From Gammaproteobacteria bacterium (GTDB taxonomy: Bacteria; Pseudomonadota; Gammaproteobacteria; Pseudomonadales; Azotimanducaceae), in contig JAPPHD010000123.1 in the NCBI GenBank assembly GCA_028821125.1, forward strand, positions 1 through 36,337: a stretch of DNA of 36,337 nucleotides. The letters run 5' to 3'. How positions within the stretch are numbered: position 1 is the stretch's first letter; each line of letters opens with the position of its first letter. This document shows, one piece after another, positions 8,705 to 17,682 of this stretch. Below the pieces are notes generated by a model. The model was not told the DNA's origin and searched no databases. It saw only the letters and a program-made list of their open reading frames with translations. The translations under genes and the position numbers were made by a program.

Positions 8705-8985
8705 AGGTTTTTCACCCCTTCAGGCAGCTTGTACCAGGTGGCCTGGCGGTACGGCTTGTCGTCGGCCGGGTCGAAGAACGCGGGGGCGTCCTCTTCCTGG
8801 GAGGCGACGATATCGCCGGAGCGCACGACCCAAAGGCTTACGCCCTCGCGGCGGCGGGTATAGATCTCGCGCGCGTACTGCAACGCCATTTCCGCATCCT
8901 GGGCGCGCAGGCTGCCGGCATGACGGTGTTCGAGCCCGCGCCTGGCGCGCACGAACACCTCGTAGAGCGGCATCGTGTCAGCCAC
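8701..8985 (-). CDS. paaB: Phenylacetyl-CoA 1,2-epoxidase subunit PaaB
   Basis: Small subunit that helps dimerise and organise the PaaAC heterodimers in the epoxidase. The 94-residue length fits the family, with the expected LYEVFVRARRGLEHRHAGSL N-terminal segment, ALQYAREIYTRR (a helix) and SLWVVRSGDIVAS. The family ends in a Tyr-rich YRQATWYKLPEGVKNL-like stretch, here at about residues 78-94. The GTG at 8985 is favoured because GAGGG stands at a good distance upstream, overlapping the paaA stop. An internal ATG at 8973 is an alternative that would drop four residues. Confidence 0.93.
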   Translation of the reverse strand: MADTMPLYEVFVRARRGLEHRHAGSLRAQDAEMALQYAREIYTRRREGVSLWVVRSGDIVASQEEDAPAFFDPADDKPYRQATWYKLPEGVKNL

Positions 8986-8994
8986 GGCGGGCCC

Positions 8995-10005
8995 TCACAG
9001 TTCCCGGCCGCGGGAAACGCGGCGCGACTGCTCGGCCTCGCCCGCATTCGCCTCCCGCGCAACCTGTTGAGCCTGGCGGGCCGCCTGTTTTTCCGCGTAG
9101 GCGGCGACGGCTTCGCGCACCCAGGCGCCGTCCTCGTGGACGCGCCGGTGGGTTTCCAGCCGCTCGCGGTTGCAAGGGCCGTCCCCCGCCACCACCCGGT
9201 TGAACTCGTCCCAGTCGATGGCGCCGGTGCGGTAGTGGCCCGATGCCTCGTCCCATTCCAGATCCGGGTCGGGGACCTCGAGGCCGAGTATCTTCGCCTG
9301 CTCCACCGCCTGGTCGATGAATTTCTGGCGCAGCTCGTCGTTGGAGTAGCGCTTGATCTTCCAGGCCATCGAGCGGGCGGAGTGCGTGGACGCGTCGTCC
9401 GGGGGCCCGAACATCTGGACGCTCGGCCACCACCAGCGGTTCAGCGCATCCTGGGCCATGGCTTTCTGTTCCGGCGTTCCGGTGGCGAGGCTGACCATGA
9501 TGTCGTACCCCTGGCGCTGGTGAAAACTCTCCTCCTTGCAGATGCGCACCATGGCGCGCGCGTAGGGGCCGTAGGAACAGCGCTGCAGCGGAATCTGGTT
9601 GATGATTGCGGCGCTGTCCACCAGCCAGCCGATGGCGCCGATATCGGCCCAGGTGAGCGCCGGGTAGTTGAAGATGGAGGAGTATTTCGCCCGTTCCCCG
9701 TGCAGTGCCGCGATCATCTCCTCCCGGCTTGCGCCCAGGGTTTCAGCGGCGCTGTAAAGATAGAGGCCGTGCCCGCCCTCGTCCTGAACCTTCGAGAGCA
9801 GAATGGTCTTGCGCTTGAGCGACGGCGCCCGGGTGATCCACGTCCCCTCCGGCTGCATGCCGATCACTTCGGAGTGCGCGTGCTGGGAGATCTGCCGGAT
9901 GAGGGTCTTGCGGTAGGCATCGGGCATCCAGTCCTTGGGCTCGATACGCTCTTCGTTGTCGATTCGCGCCTGGAATCGCGCTTCCAGATCCTGGGCCTCG
10001 GCCAA
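8995..10005 (-). CDS. paaA: Phenylacetyl-CoA 1,2-epoxidase catalytic subunit PaaA
   Basis: Di-iron oxygenase subunit that epoxidises the aromatic ring of phenylacetyl-CoA, the dearomatising step of the aerobic hybrid pathway. The 336-residue product shows the ferritin-like iron-ligand helices, including DEGGH (75-79) and EESFH (158-162), together with the family stretches [11 protein letters not shown] and [14 protein letters not shown]. It begins with TTG at 10005, supported by an AAAGGAG ribosome-binding site about 6 bases upstream; no better start exists. It is the first gene of paaABCE-X. An acidic, Gln/Ala/Arg-rich C-terminal tail of about 35 residues extends past the conserved core. Confidence 0.95.
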   Translation of the reverse strand: MAEAQDLEARFQARIDNEERIEPKDWMPDAYRKTLIRQISQHAHSEVIGMQPEGTWITRAPSLKRKTILLSKVQDEGGHGLYLYSAAETLGASREEMIAALHGERAKYSSIFNYPALTWADIGAIGWLVDSAAIINQIPLQRCSYGPYARAMVRICKEESFHQRQGYDIMVSLATGTPEQKAMAQDALNRWWWPSVQMFGPPDDASTHSARSMAWKIKRYSNDELRQKFIDQAVEQAKILGLEVPDPDLEWDEASGHYRTGAIDWDEFNRVVAGDGPCNRERLETHRRVHEDGAWVREAVAAYAEKQAARQAQQVAREANAGEAEQSRRVSRGREL

Positions 10006-10043
10006 TGTCGGCTCCTTTCGTGGTGTCGCGGCTAACCTACCAC

Positions 10044-10089
10044 AAAGTGATACAGTTTCAATAGAAATGTTAAAAAATCGTATTACTTT
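10044..10089. promoter_or_regulatory. Candidate PaaX operator: long-spaced inverted repeat
   Basis: AAAGTGATAC at 10044-10053 and GTATTACTTT at 10080-10089 form an inverted repeat matching at 9 of 10 positions across a 26-base spacer. The site lies in the divergent region between paaA and selO, 39 bases from the paaA start. The spacing is reminiscent of the widely spaced half-sites reported for E. coli PaaX. Assignment to PaaX is inference from position. The spacer is AT-rich and probably contains the paaA promoter, though no strong -10/-35 pair could be fixed. Confidence 0.5.
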
Positions 10090-10200
10090 TGCGCAGTTCA
10101 GCCTTCACGGCACTTCAGAAAGCTCCGCGACCCGTCCCGCGGCGTGCCGTGCCATCCGCGCCAGCCGGGGCCAGGCATTGCGAATCAGGCGCGAAGCGGA

Positions 10201-11865
10201 ATGGCCTTCCGAGCCGTCTCTCTCCATACTTGCGCAAGACCCGGCAAAGACGGCGGCCGTACCTTGCAAGCTCCCCGATCCGCCCTGGAATCCCTGCGTT
10301 TCGACAATCGCTTCGTCGACGCCCTGCCTGCGGATCCACTGACGGTCAACGCTGTCCGGCAGGTCGGCAACGCCTGCTACTCCCGCGTGACCCCAAGGGT
10401 CGCGCCGGATCCACGCCTCGTCGCATACGCCCGGGAGGTTGCCGAACTGGTCGGGTTGCGGCCCGGGGAGTGCACGTCGAACGAATTCCTGCAGGTCTTC
10501 GCCGGCAATCGGATCCTGCCCGGCATGGACCCGCACGCCACCTGTTACGGCGGGCACCAGTTCGGCAACTGGGCGGGGCAGCTCGGCGACGGGCGCGCCA
10601 TCAATCTTGGCGAGGCGGTCAACGGCCGCGGCGAGCACTGGACGCTGCAGCTCAAGGGCGCGGGCCTGACGCCCTATTCCCGCACCGCGGACGGGCTGGC
10701 GGTGCTGCGCTCGTCGGTGCGCGAGTTCCTGTGCAGCGAGGCGATGCATCACCTGGGCGTGCCGACCACCCGCGCACTGAGCCTGGCGCTCACGGGCGAT
10801 GAGGTGATGCGCGACATTCTCTACGACGGGCATCCGGCCCCGGAACCGGGCGCCGTGGTCTGCAGGGTCGCTCCCTCCTTTACCCGCTTCGGCCATTTCC
10901 AGATGCTCGCCGCCCGTGGCGAGACCGAGCTGCTGCGCCGGTTCACCGACTTCACGATCGAGTCGGACTTTCCAGACGTGGCACAGCGACCGCCGGGGCC
11001 CGAGCGCTACGTCGATTTGTTCAGGGAGGTTTGCCGCCTCACCGTGGAAATGGTCGTTCAGTGGATGCGGGTGGGCTTCGTGCACGGTGTCATGAACACC
11101 GACAACATGTCGATACTGGGCCTGACCATCGACTATGGCCCATACGGCTGGCTGGAAGACTACGATCCCGACTGGACGCCGAACACGACGGACGCCGCCA
11201 CCCGCCGCTACCGGTTCGGGCACCAGCCGGCGGTCGCCCAATGGAACCTGCTGCAGCTCGCCAATGCGATCTACCCAATCGTCGGTCAGGCGGAGCCTCT
11301 GGAGGAGGCCCTGCGCGATTTCGCCACCCACTACCAGGCGGGCCACCAGGCCATGATGGCTCGAAAGCTCGGGCTGACAGCATTCGAACCCTCGGTGGAC
11401 CAGCCGCTCTGCACCAGGCTCGAGGAAATACTGCGGCTGACCGAGACGGACATGACAATTTTTTTCCGATGTCTGGCCGATGTCGATATCGATGGCAGCG
11501 ACGAAGCCGCGATGGAACGGATTGCCGATGCCTGGTACCAGCCCACCCAGGTCGCCGGCGACAAACGGGCGCAAATTCTTGCCTGGCTGCACAGTTACAT
11601 CGCACGCGCTCGCCGGGACAATCCCGACCGCGATGCCAGGCGGTCGGCCATGAATGCCGTCAATCCGAAATACGTGCTGCGCAACTACCTGGCCCAACTG
11701 GCGATCGACAAGGCCGATGCCGGCGACTTCTCCATGGTGAACGAGCTGTTGCAGGTGCTTCGGCGCCCCTACGAAGAACAGCCCGGCCAGGACGACCTGG
11801 CCGCAAAACGCCCCGAGTGGGCCAGGCACCGTCCCGGCTGCTCGATGCTTTCCTGCAGTTCCTGA
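10201..11865 (+). CDS. selO: SelO/YdiU-family protein adenylyltransferase
   Basis: SelO is a kinase-fold enzyme that transfers AMP to Ser/Thr/Tyr of target proteins and is linked to redox homeostasis. The product has the family hallmarks: LRFDNRFVDALPADP at the N terminus, YGGHQFGNWAGQLGDGRAINLGE, LQLKGAGLTPYSR.ADG, the GFVHGVMNTDNMSILGLTIDYGPYG catalytic and metal loop, and a terminal CSMLSCSS. That cysteine-rich C terminus corresponds to the Cys/Sec tail of the family. The start is uncertain: the open frame begins at ATG 10144, another ATG is at 10201 (behind GAAGCGGA) and a TTG at 10264 lies closest to the conserved region. Any of these gives an intact protein. The gene is divergent from the paa operon. 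Confidence 0.93.
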   Translation: MAFRAVSLHTCARPGKDGGRTLQAPRSALESLRFDNRFVDALPADPLTVNAVRQVGNACYSRVTPRVAPDPRLVAYAREVAELVGLRPGECTSNEFLQVFAGNRILPGMDPHATCYGGHQFGNWAGQLGDGRAINLGEAVNGRGEHWTLQLKGAGLTPYSRTADGLAVLRSSVREFLCSEAMHHLGVPTTRALSLALTGDEVMRDILYDGHPAPEPGAVVCRVAPSFTRFGHFQMLAARGETELLRRFTDFTIESDFPDVAQRPPGPERYVDLFREVCRLTVEMVVQWMRVGFVHGVMNTDNMSILGLTIDYGPYGWLEDYDPDWTPNTTDAATRRYRFGHQPAVAQWNLLQLANAIYPIVGQAEPLEEALRDFATHYQAGHQAMMARKLGLTAFEPSVDQPLCTRLEEILRLTETDMTIFFRCLADVDIDGSDEAAMERIADAWYQPTQVAGDKRAQILAWLHSYIARARRDNPDRDARRSAMNAVNPKYVLRNYLAQLAIDKADAGDFSMVNELLQVLRRPYEEQPGQDDLAAKRPEWARHRPGCSMLSCSS

Positions 11866-11887
11866 TCCGAAACGGGCCGGCGTACGG

Positions 11888-12124
11888 TCAGCCGGTCAGC
11901 GCGCCCCTGAGGGCATCGATTTCCTCCGGGATACGCACATCGGCCGGCAAGCGCCGCCCGGCACGGCGGTACCAGTACCTGGCATTCGAGAGATCGCCCT
12001 CCATGAGGTGCACGATTCCGTGCGCCCAACTGCCGTTCGCCGACGAGTCCGCCTGCGCGATGACATGGGCCGCTTCCCAGTCACCCCGGTCGAGCAGCCG
12101 AACCGCTTCCATGAGTTCTGCCAT
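11888..12124 (-). CDS. Small TPR-like protein of unknown function
   Basis: A 78-residue protein with alternating short helices (AVRLLDRGDWEAAHVIAQ, then SWAHGIVHLMEGDLSNARYWYRRAGR). It resembles one and a half tetratricopeptide-like units. The pattern DW-AAH, WAHG-HL-EGD and NA-YWYRRAG looks like a conserved hypothetical family seen in Proteobacteria, but I cannot name a function. It starts at ATG 12124 and lies convergent to selO, 22 bases from that stop. The cysteine-free, mixed-charge composition suggests a soluble cytoplasmic protein, perhaps an interaction module. Confidence 0.72.
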   Translation of the reverse strand: MAELMEAVRLLDRGDWEAAHVIAQADSSANGSWAHGIVHLMEGDLSNARYWYRRAGRRLPADVRIPEEIDALRGALTG

Positions 12125-13273
<1,149 letters not shown>

Positions 13274-13276
13274 CGT

Positions 13277-14077
13277 TCAGACGAAACGGCAGGAAACCGT
13301 ACCGAGTTCCCCGTAGTCGACGTTGAACTCATCGCCCGCCTCGATGGCGACAGGCCTCGTGAACGAGCCCGCCAGAATCGTCTGGCCGGCTTCCAGCGCA
13401 ACCCCGTGGGCGGCGAACTTGCACGCGAGCCAGGCGATGCCGTTGGCCGGGTGGCCGAGTACCGCCGCGGCCACGCCGCTTTCCTCGATGACACCGTTCC
13501 TGTAGAGCAGCGCCGCCACCCAGCGCAGGTCGACCTCGGCCGGCTTTACCCGCCGCCCGCCGGTCACCACACCGGCGCTGGCGGCGTTGTCGGCGATGGT
13601 GTCGAGCACGCCCCGCGGCCGACCCGTTTCCGGATCGACTCGGAAGCTCCTTGCAGCGATGATCTCGATGGCCGGCACCACGTAGTCCGTGGCATCGAGC
13701 ACGTCAAAAAGGGAAACCCGTCCGGCGAGCGGACGTTTCAGCACGAACGCCAGTTCGACCTCGAGTCGCGGGTCGGTGAACCGGGCCGCATCGATCTCCG
13801 CGCCATCGTCGAAGAACATGTCGTCGAGCAGTGTTCCGTAGTCCGGTTCATCGATGCGCATGGCCTGTTGCATGACCCGGGAGGTCAGGCCGATCTTGCG
13901 GCCGCAAACGGTGCGGCCCTCGGCCAACTTCATGGCCATCCATGCATCCTGAATCGCGTAGGAGTCGGCGACAACCATGTCGGGAAACTGCAGGGAGACG
14001 GACCGGACCTGGCGGCGCTCGCGCTCCGCCTCGTGCAGCGACCGGGCGGCCTGCGCGATCTGGGAATCGTTCAACAT
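13277..14077 (-). CDS. hpaH: 2-oxo-hept-4-ene-1,7-dioate hydratase
   Basis: Metal-dependent hydratase of the homoprotocatechuate (4-hydroxyphenylacetate) meta-cleavage pathway, which adds water to 2-oxohept-4-enedioate. The 266-residue product follows E. coli HpaH closely in pattern: [50 protein letters not shown], the metal-ligand E106-x-E108 in [23 protein letters not shown]-like, here [24 protein letters not shown]-like, here [12 protein letters not shown], and [16 protein letters not shown] at the C terminus. The start is the ATG at 14077; the longer open frame upstream has no similarity. Other hpa genes are absent. It follows an SDR gene on the same strand after about 53 bases, so the two may form an operon. 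Confidence 0.92.
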   Translation of the reverse strand: MLNDSQIAQAARSLHEAERERRQVRSVSLQFPDMVVADSYAIQDAWMAMKLAEGRTVCGRKIGLTSRVMQQAMRIDEPDYGTLLDDMFFDDGAEIDAARFTDPRLEVELAFVLKRPLAGRVSLFDVLDATDYVVPAIEIIAARSFRVDPETGRPRGVLDTIADNAASAGVVTGGRRVKPAEVDLRWVAALLYRNGVIEESGVAAAVLGHPANGIAWLACKFAAHGVALEAGQTILAGSFTRPVAIEAGDEFNVDYGELGTVSCRFV

Positions 14078-14130
14078 CGCCCGAATGCAGGCTGTCGCTG
14101 CCGGCAGAGCCCGCTCTCGACCAGGTCCGG

Positions 14131-14802
14131 CTAGACCCGGCCGCTGACGGGAATCAGCGCGCCGTGCACCTCCACCGCCGCATCCGAAGCCAGGAAGCAG
14201 ATCACGTTCGCCAGGTTCTCCGGCGACACCCAGTTTGCGTGGTTGGCGTTCGGCATGTCCGCCCGGTTGCGCGGCGTGTCGATCAGGCTGGGCAGCACGG
14301 CGTTGACGTTCACGCCCTTGCGCCGCACCTCCTGGGCCGCCGCTTCCGTCAGGCGCATGACCACCGACTTGGCCGCCGTGTAGGCACCCATGGCCGCCTG
14401 GCCCGACAGCGCCCCCAGGGCGCCCACGTTGACCACGCTGCCCCGGCCGCGCTCCACCAGCCGCGGCAGCGTGGCCCGCAGCATGTTTCTGAGCGTGGTG
14501 ACGTTGATGTCGAACATGGCGTCCCAGTGCGCATCGTCGATCTCGTGCACGCCGGGCCCCATGTCGAAACCGCCGGCGATGTTGCACACCGCGTCGAAAT
14601 CACCGATTCCGGCAATGCAGCGTTCCACCGCACCGGTATCGGCCAGGTCGACGCAGCGGGTATCGCCCAGCGTTGACGAAAAGCCCTCGACGATGTCGAG
14701 CAATGCCACGGTGGCGCCCAGTGCAACACACCGGGCCGCCACTGCCTGGCCCAGCACACCGGCCGCGCCGGTTACGATCACCCGCTTGCCTGTCAGATCC
14801 AT
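14131..14802 (-). CDS. SDR-family oxidoreductase with an altered catalytic Ser position
   Basis: Short-chain dehydrogenase fold with the dinucleotide motif TGAAGVLG (11-18), NIAGG (74-78), Asn100 and a YTAAK catalytic pair (Y141, K145). The serine that normally stands 13 residues before the Tyr is replaced: the segment reads [11 protein letters not shown], putting Ala128 there, with the nearest Ser at 133. It may therefore be slow, use another residue, or have a non-classical role. The start is either ATG 14802 or the GTG immediately before it at 14805. It is upstream of and co-directional with hpaH, suggesting a role in aromatic-acid degradation, but the substrate is unknown. Confidence 0.85.
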   Translation of the reverse strand: MDLTGKRVIVTGAAGVLGQAVAARCVALGATVALLDIVEGFSSTLGDTRCVDLADTGAVERCIAGIGDFDAVCNIAGGFDMGPGVHEIDDAHWDAMFDINVTTLRNMLRATLPRLVERGRGSVVNVGALGALSGQAAMGAYTAAKSVVMRLTEAAAQEVRRKGVNVNAVLPSLIDTPRNRADMPNANHANWVSPENLANVICFLASDAAVEVHGALIPVSGRV

Positions 14803-15001
14803 CACTGCTCACCGCATTCGATTCGGCCGCGCATGATAACGCGCGGGACCCAACGGCGAACATTCGGCCCTCGATCCTTTCAAGACCGTCGCTATTGGCG
14901 TAGCGTATCGGGCGATCCGCGCAGTTCCTCCGGATTCCACCGACGACGAGACGGCAAATGAGGAAATTGCGTACCCCGGGACAGGACACAAGGTAGTTCA
15001 A

Positions 15002-15976
15002 ATGGCTGTGAATTCGACGCGCCACTGTGTGGTGCTGGGCTTCGACAACCCTCGCATATTGGGGCCCGGGTTTGACCTGCTGCAGGCAACCGGGCACGAG
15101 GTTGTCGGTCACCAGGATTTCGACGCCGTGGAGGCGGCGCCGGACCTTGCCCGCTGCTCGGCGCTTGTCGTCGGCCTGCAACCAGTGGATGCGGACCTTC
15201 TCGGCCGGGCTCCGAACTGCAGGGTGGTCACCCGCCTGGGCGTGGGATACGAGAACGTCGACCTGGAGGCGGCCGCTGCCCGGGGCGTTCGCGTCACCTA
15301 CTGCCCGGACTACGGGGTGCATGAAGTGTCGACCCATGCCATCACCATGATGCTGGCAATGGCGCGCAACCTGGATTCGCTTCTGGCGGCGAGCCGCGCG
15401 GGGAAATGGACCCGGTCTGCCATGGGCAGCATCGATCGCCTGCAGGACCAGGTGCTGGGCGTGCTTGGATTCGGACGCATCGGGCGGGAGACCGCCGCCA
15501 AGGCAAGGGGGTTGGGAATGAGGGTGCTGGCCCACGACCCGGCGATTGCGGATGAGCGCATCGCCGAACAGGGCATCGAGGCGGCCGGCTTCGACGACGT
15601 GATCCGGCGGTCCGACTATATCTCGCTACACCTGCCGTTGGCGCCGGAGACACGGCACCTGATCGACGCGCGGGCGTTGTCCCGCATGAAACCGTCGGCC
15701 CGCATCATCAACACGGCGCGGGGAGGCGTGGTCGACGAAGACGCCCTGCTGGCGGCGATACGGGAAGGCCGGATCGCCGGGGCGGCCCTCGATGTCTTGC
15801 ACACGGAACCGCCGCCCGCCGACCATCCGCTGTTGCACGAGCCGAACGTGATCGTAACGCCGCACGCCGCCTGGTATTCGGAAGGCGCCAAGAACGACCT
15901 GTTCGCCCGGTGTGCCGAGGATGTCATACGGGTACTGGCCGGCGAAGAACCGCTCTACCCGCTGAATACGGTATGA
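15002..15976 (+). CDS. D-isomer-specific 2-hydroxyacid dehydrogenase (CtBP-like subgroup)
   Basis: NAD-dependent oxidoreductase of the D-2-hydroxyacid dehydrogenase family, which interconverts 2-oxo acids and D-2-hydroxy acids. The 324 residues contain RLGVGYENVDLEAA (78-91), the Rossmann GFGRIG (156-161), and the catalytic triad positions Arg240 in NTARGGVVDEDAL, Glu269 in LHTEPP and His288 in VTPHAAWYSE. The HAAWYSE ending is typical of the C-terminal-binding-protein-like bacterial subgroup rather than SerA, and there is no C-terminal ACT domain. The gene is preceded by a 199-base spacer shared with the divergent SDR gene, with no clear promoter. A specific substrate cannot be assigned. Confidence 0.9.
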   Translation: MAVNSTRHCVVLGFDNPRILGPGFDLLQATGHEVVGHQDFDAVEAAPDLARCSALVVGLQPVDADLLGRAPNCRVVTRLGVGYENVDLEAAAARGVRVTYCPDYGVHEVSTHAITMMLAMARNLDSLLAASRAGKWTRSAMGSIDRLQDQVLGVLGFGRIGRETAAKARGLGMRVLAHDPAIADERIAEQGIEAAGFDDVIRRSDYISLHLPLAPETRHLIDARALSRMKPSARIINTARGGVVDEDALLAAIREGRIAGAALDVLHTEPPPADHPLLHEPNVIVTPHAAWYSEGAKNDLFARCAEDVIRVLAGEEPLYPLNTV

Positions 15977-16008
15977 GGGCGGATTTCCCGGCCTTCGGCC
16001 GACTCCCC

Positions 16009-16014
16009 TATAAT
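16009..16014 (+). promoter_or_regulatory. Consensus -10 box upstream of the VOC gene
   Basis: A perfect TATAAT stands about 45 bases before the ATG at 16059, with no convincing -35 at 16-18 bases. The intervening leader contains a 15-base palindrome, CTCGCTTCAAGCGAG (16033-16047), which runs into the GAGGAG ribosome-binding site at 16045-16050. Confidence 0.5.
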
Positions 16015-16058
16015 TCGTCCCATGCATCGATACTCGCTTCAAGCGAGGAGACTGAACC

Positions 16059-16454
16059 ATGAGCGTCGAACTCAATCACACCATCGTTGCCGCTCACGAC
16101 AACGAAGAATCCGCCCGGTTCTACCAGTCTCTGTTCGGCTTTGAATACGCAGGCCCGCTCGGGCACTTCGCACCGGTGCGCATCGAGAACCAGGCCCTGA
16201 CCCTGGATTTCATCACGCGGGAGAGCTTCGAACGCCAGCACTACGCCTTCAAGGTCAGCGAGACGGAATTCGACGAGATTTTCGCCCGGGTGAAGGAACA
16301 GGGCCTGGCTTACGGGAGCGGCCCATTCACGCCGGACGACGGCGAGATCAACCACTGGAACGGCGGGCGCGGTGTGTATTTTCGGGACTTGAACGGCCAC
16401 CTGCTCGAACTGCTGACCCGGGACTATACCGCCGAGCAGTTTCAGGATGACTGA
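16059..16454 (+). CDS. VOC-family (glyoxalase/extradiol dioxygenase fold) protein
   Basis: A 131-residue protein with the vicinal-oxygen-chelate fold. It starts LNHTIVAAHDNEESARFYQSLFGFEYAGPLGHFAPVRI, where the His in LNHTIV occupies the first metal-ligand position. It ends GVYFRDLNGHLLELLTR, where a Glu in HLLELL is the last ligand. The middle, DEIFARVKEQGL, is the linking helix. The size fits a single pair of beta-alpha-beta-beta-beta modules that would dimerise. Members include glyoxalases, fosfomycin-resistance enzymes and dioxygenases; nothing here decides among them. GAGGAG lies 8 bases before the start. Confidence 0.87.
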   Translation: MSVELNHTIVAAHDNEESARFYQSLFGFEYAGPLGHFAPVRIENQALTLDFITRESFERQHYAFKVSETEFDEIFARVKEQGLAYGSGPFTPDDGEINHWNGGRGVYFRDLNGHLLELLTRDYTAEQFQDD

Positions 16455-16502
16455 CTCAGGCGATGGGCGTCGCGGCCTGTGAAGTTCGCAGAAAGGGGCT
16501 GG

Positions 16503-16529
16503 TTTACTCAATTGAGTAAATTTACTCAG
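16503..16529. promoter_or_regulatory. Overlapping perfect palindromes (TTTACTCA/TGAGTAAA)
   Basis: TTTACTCAATTGAGTAAA at 16503-16520 is a perfect 18-base palindrome. It overlaps a second perfect palindrome, TGAGTAAATTTACTCA at 16513-16528. This gives three alternating half-sites in 27 bases. The site lies between two convergent genes (VOC and aldo/keto reductase), an unusual place for an operator, and has no stem-plus-T-tract terminator form. Confidence 0.6.
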
Positions 16530-16580
16530 TAGCTGAATCGCGCCCGTCTGAGATGTGCTTTTTCGTCTCCCCGGAGGGCA

Positions 16581-17462
16581 TCAGACTTCGTCGGAAGTCC
16601 CCCGCACGAACAGCGGCTCGATACCGAGCGCCTCGGAATCGCTTAGCATCGCCCTCTCGTCTGGAGCGACGGCTGCTTCCGCCGCGGCTTGCAATGTCGG
16701 GCGCAGCAGCGTGGCGTCGCTGGAAGTGTTCAGGAACAGCCCCGGGCGGGACAGCACGAAGTGGACGGCCCGCCTGAGGGCGCCCGCATCGCGAATCGGC
16801 CGGTACCAACTGAATCTCGGCTCATCGTCCGCCTCCGTCCAGCGGCGGCGGGCGATGCTCTTGATGATCTGGAAGGCCACGCCACGCTCTCGGCAGGTAC
16901 TGTAGAGTTCCTCGAAGTCATTGGCGTATTCCGGCTGGGCGAGCATGGTGAAGTTCAGGGGCGCGAGCACCGAATCGAAGGGAAATCGCCGGAGGCTTTC
17001 AAGGTGCCTGGCGGGTGCGAAGGTGCCATGGCCTGTCACGCCGATGAAACGCACCAGGCCTTCGTCGCGGGCGGCGGCGAGCGCTTCGACCGCTCCCTCC
17101 GGCCCGAGCGCGGTTTCCTGTTCGTGCGCATCGACCAGGTTGTGCAGCTGAATCAGGTCGACCTGATCCACACCGAGCCGTTCGAGGGAACGCTCAAGGC
17201 TTTCCCGCGCTCCCGGTCCGTCCCGCTCCCTGGTCTTCGTGGCAAGAAAGAAATTCTCGCGGTGCGCCTTCATCCAGGGCGCGATGCGCAGTTCCGAGTC
17301 GCCATACGCCGCCGCGGTGTCGATGTGGTTGACGCCGAATTCGAGCAGCAGTTCCAGGATGGCGTCGGCCTTCTCCTGGCGCATGCTGCCGAGCGCCGCG
17401 GCGCCGAACAGGGCCCGTGAACTCAGGTGGCCCGTCTGGCCAAATGGAATTCGTTCAATCAT
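16581..17462 (-). CDS. Aldo/keto reductase
   Basis: NADPH-dependent (beta/alpha)8-barrel reductase of carbonyl compounds. The 293 residues carry the catalytic tetrad: Asp48 and Tyr53 in HIDTAAAYGDSE, Lys76 in LATKTRERD and His107 in DLIQLHNLV. GLVRFIGVTGHG and a C-terminal SRPGLFLNTSSD segment follow. The product resembles the bacterial AKR group that is often annotated only as aldo/keto reductase. The ATG at 17462 begins MIERIPFGQTGHLSSR, the family's usual N terminus; the longer open frame upstream is not similar. The gene faces the TonB-receptor gene across a 220-base spacer. Confidence 0.9.
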   Translation of the reverse strand: MIERIPFGQTGHLSSRALFGAAALGSMRQEKADAILELLLEFGVNHIDTAAAYGDSELRIAPWMKAHRENFFLATKTRERDGPGARESLERSLERLGVDQVDLIQLHNLVDAHEQETALGPEGAVEALAAARDEGLVRFIGVTGHGTFAPARHLESLRRFPFDSVLAPLNFTMLAQPEYANDFEELYSTCRERGVAFQIIKSIARRRWTEADDEPRFSWYRPIRDAGALRRAVHFVLSRPGLFLNTSSDATLLRPTLQAAAEAAVAPDERAMLSDSEALGIEPLFVRGTSDEV

Positions 17463-17682
17463 GCGACCCAAGGATAACCGGATGTGACCCGGAACGTCAT
17501 TGATACCAGTTCTAATTTTTCCGGGTTCTGTGTTAACTTGCGACCCTGCGGCGAGCGAACGCACCCGCAATTCAGCGCTGGAAGGGTAATCGGGCCCCGT
17601 TGAGGACTCTCCGCCGTTTCCGGCAATTCAAGCAGACGAATCGAGCAACCGGGACCGACCGGGTCGTCCAAAGGGGAATGCC

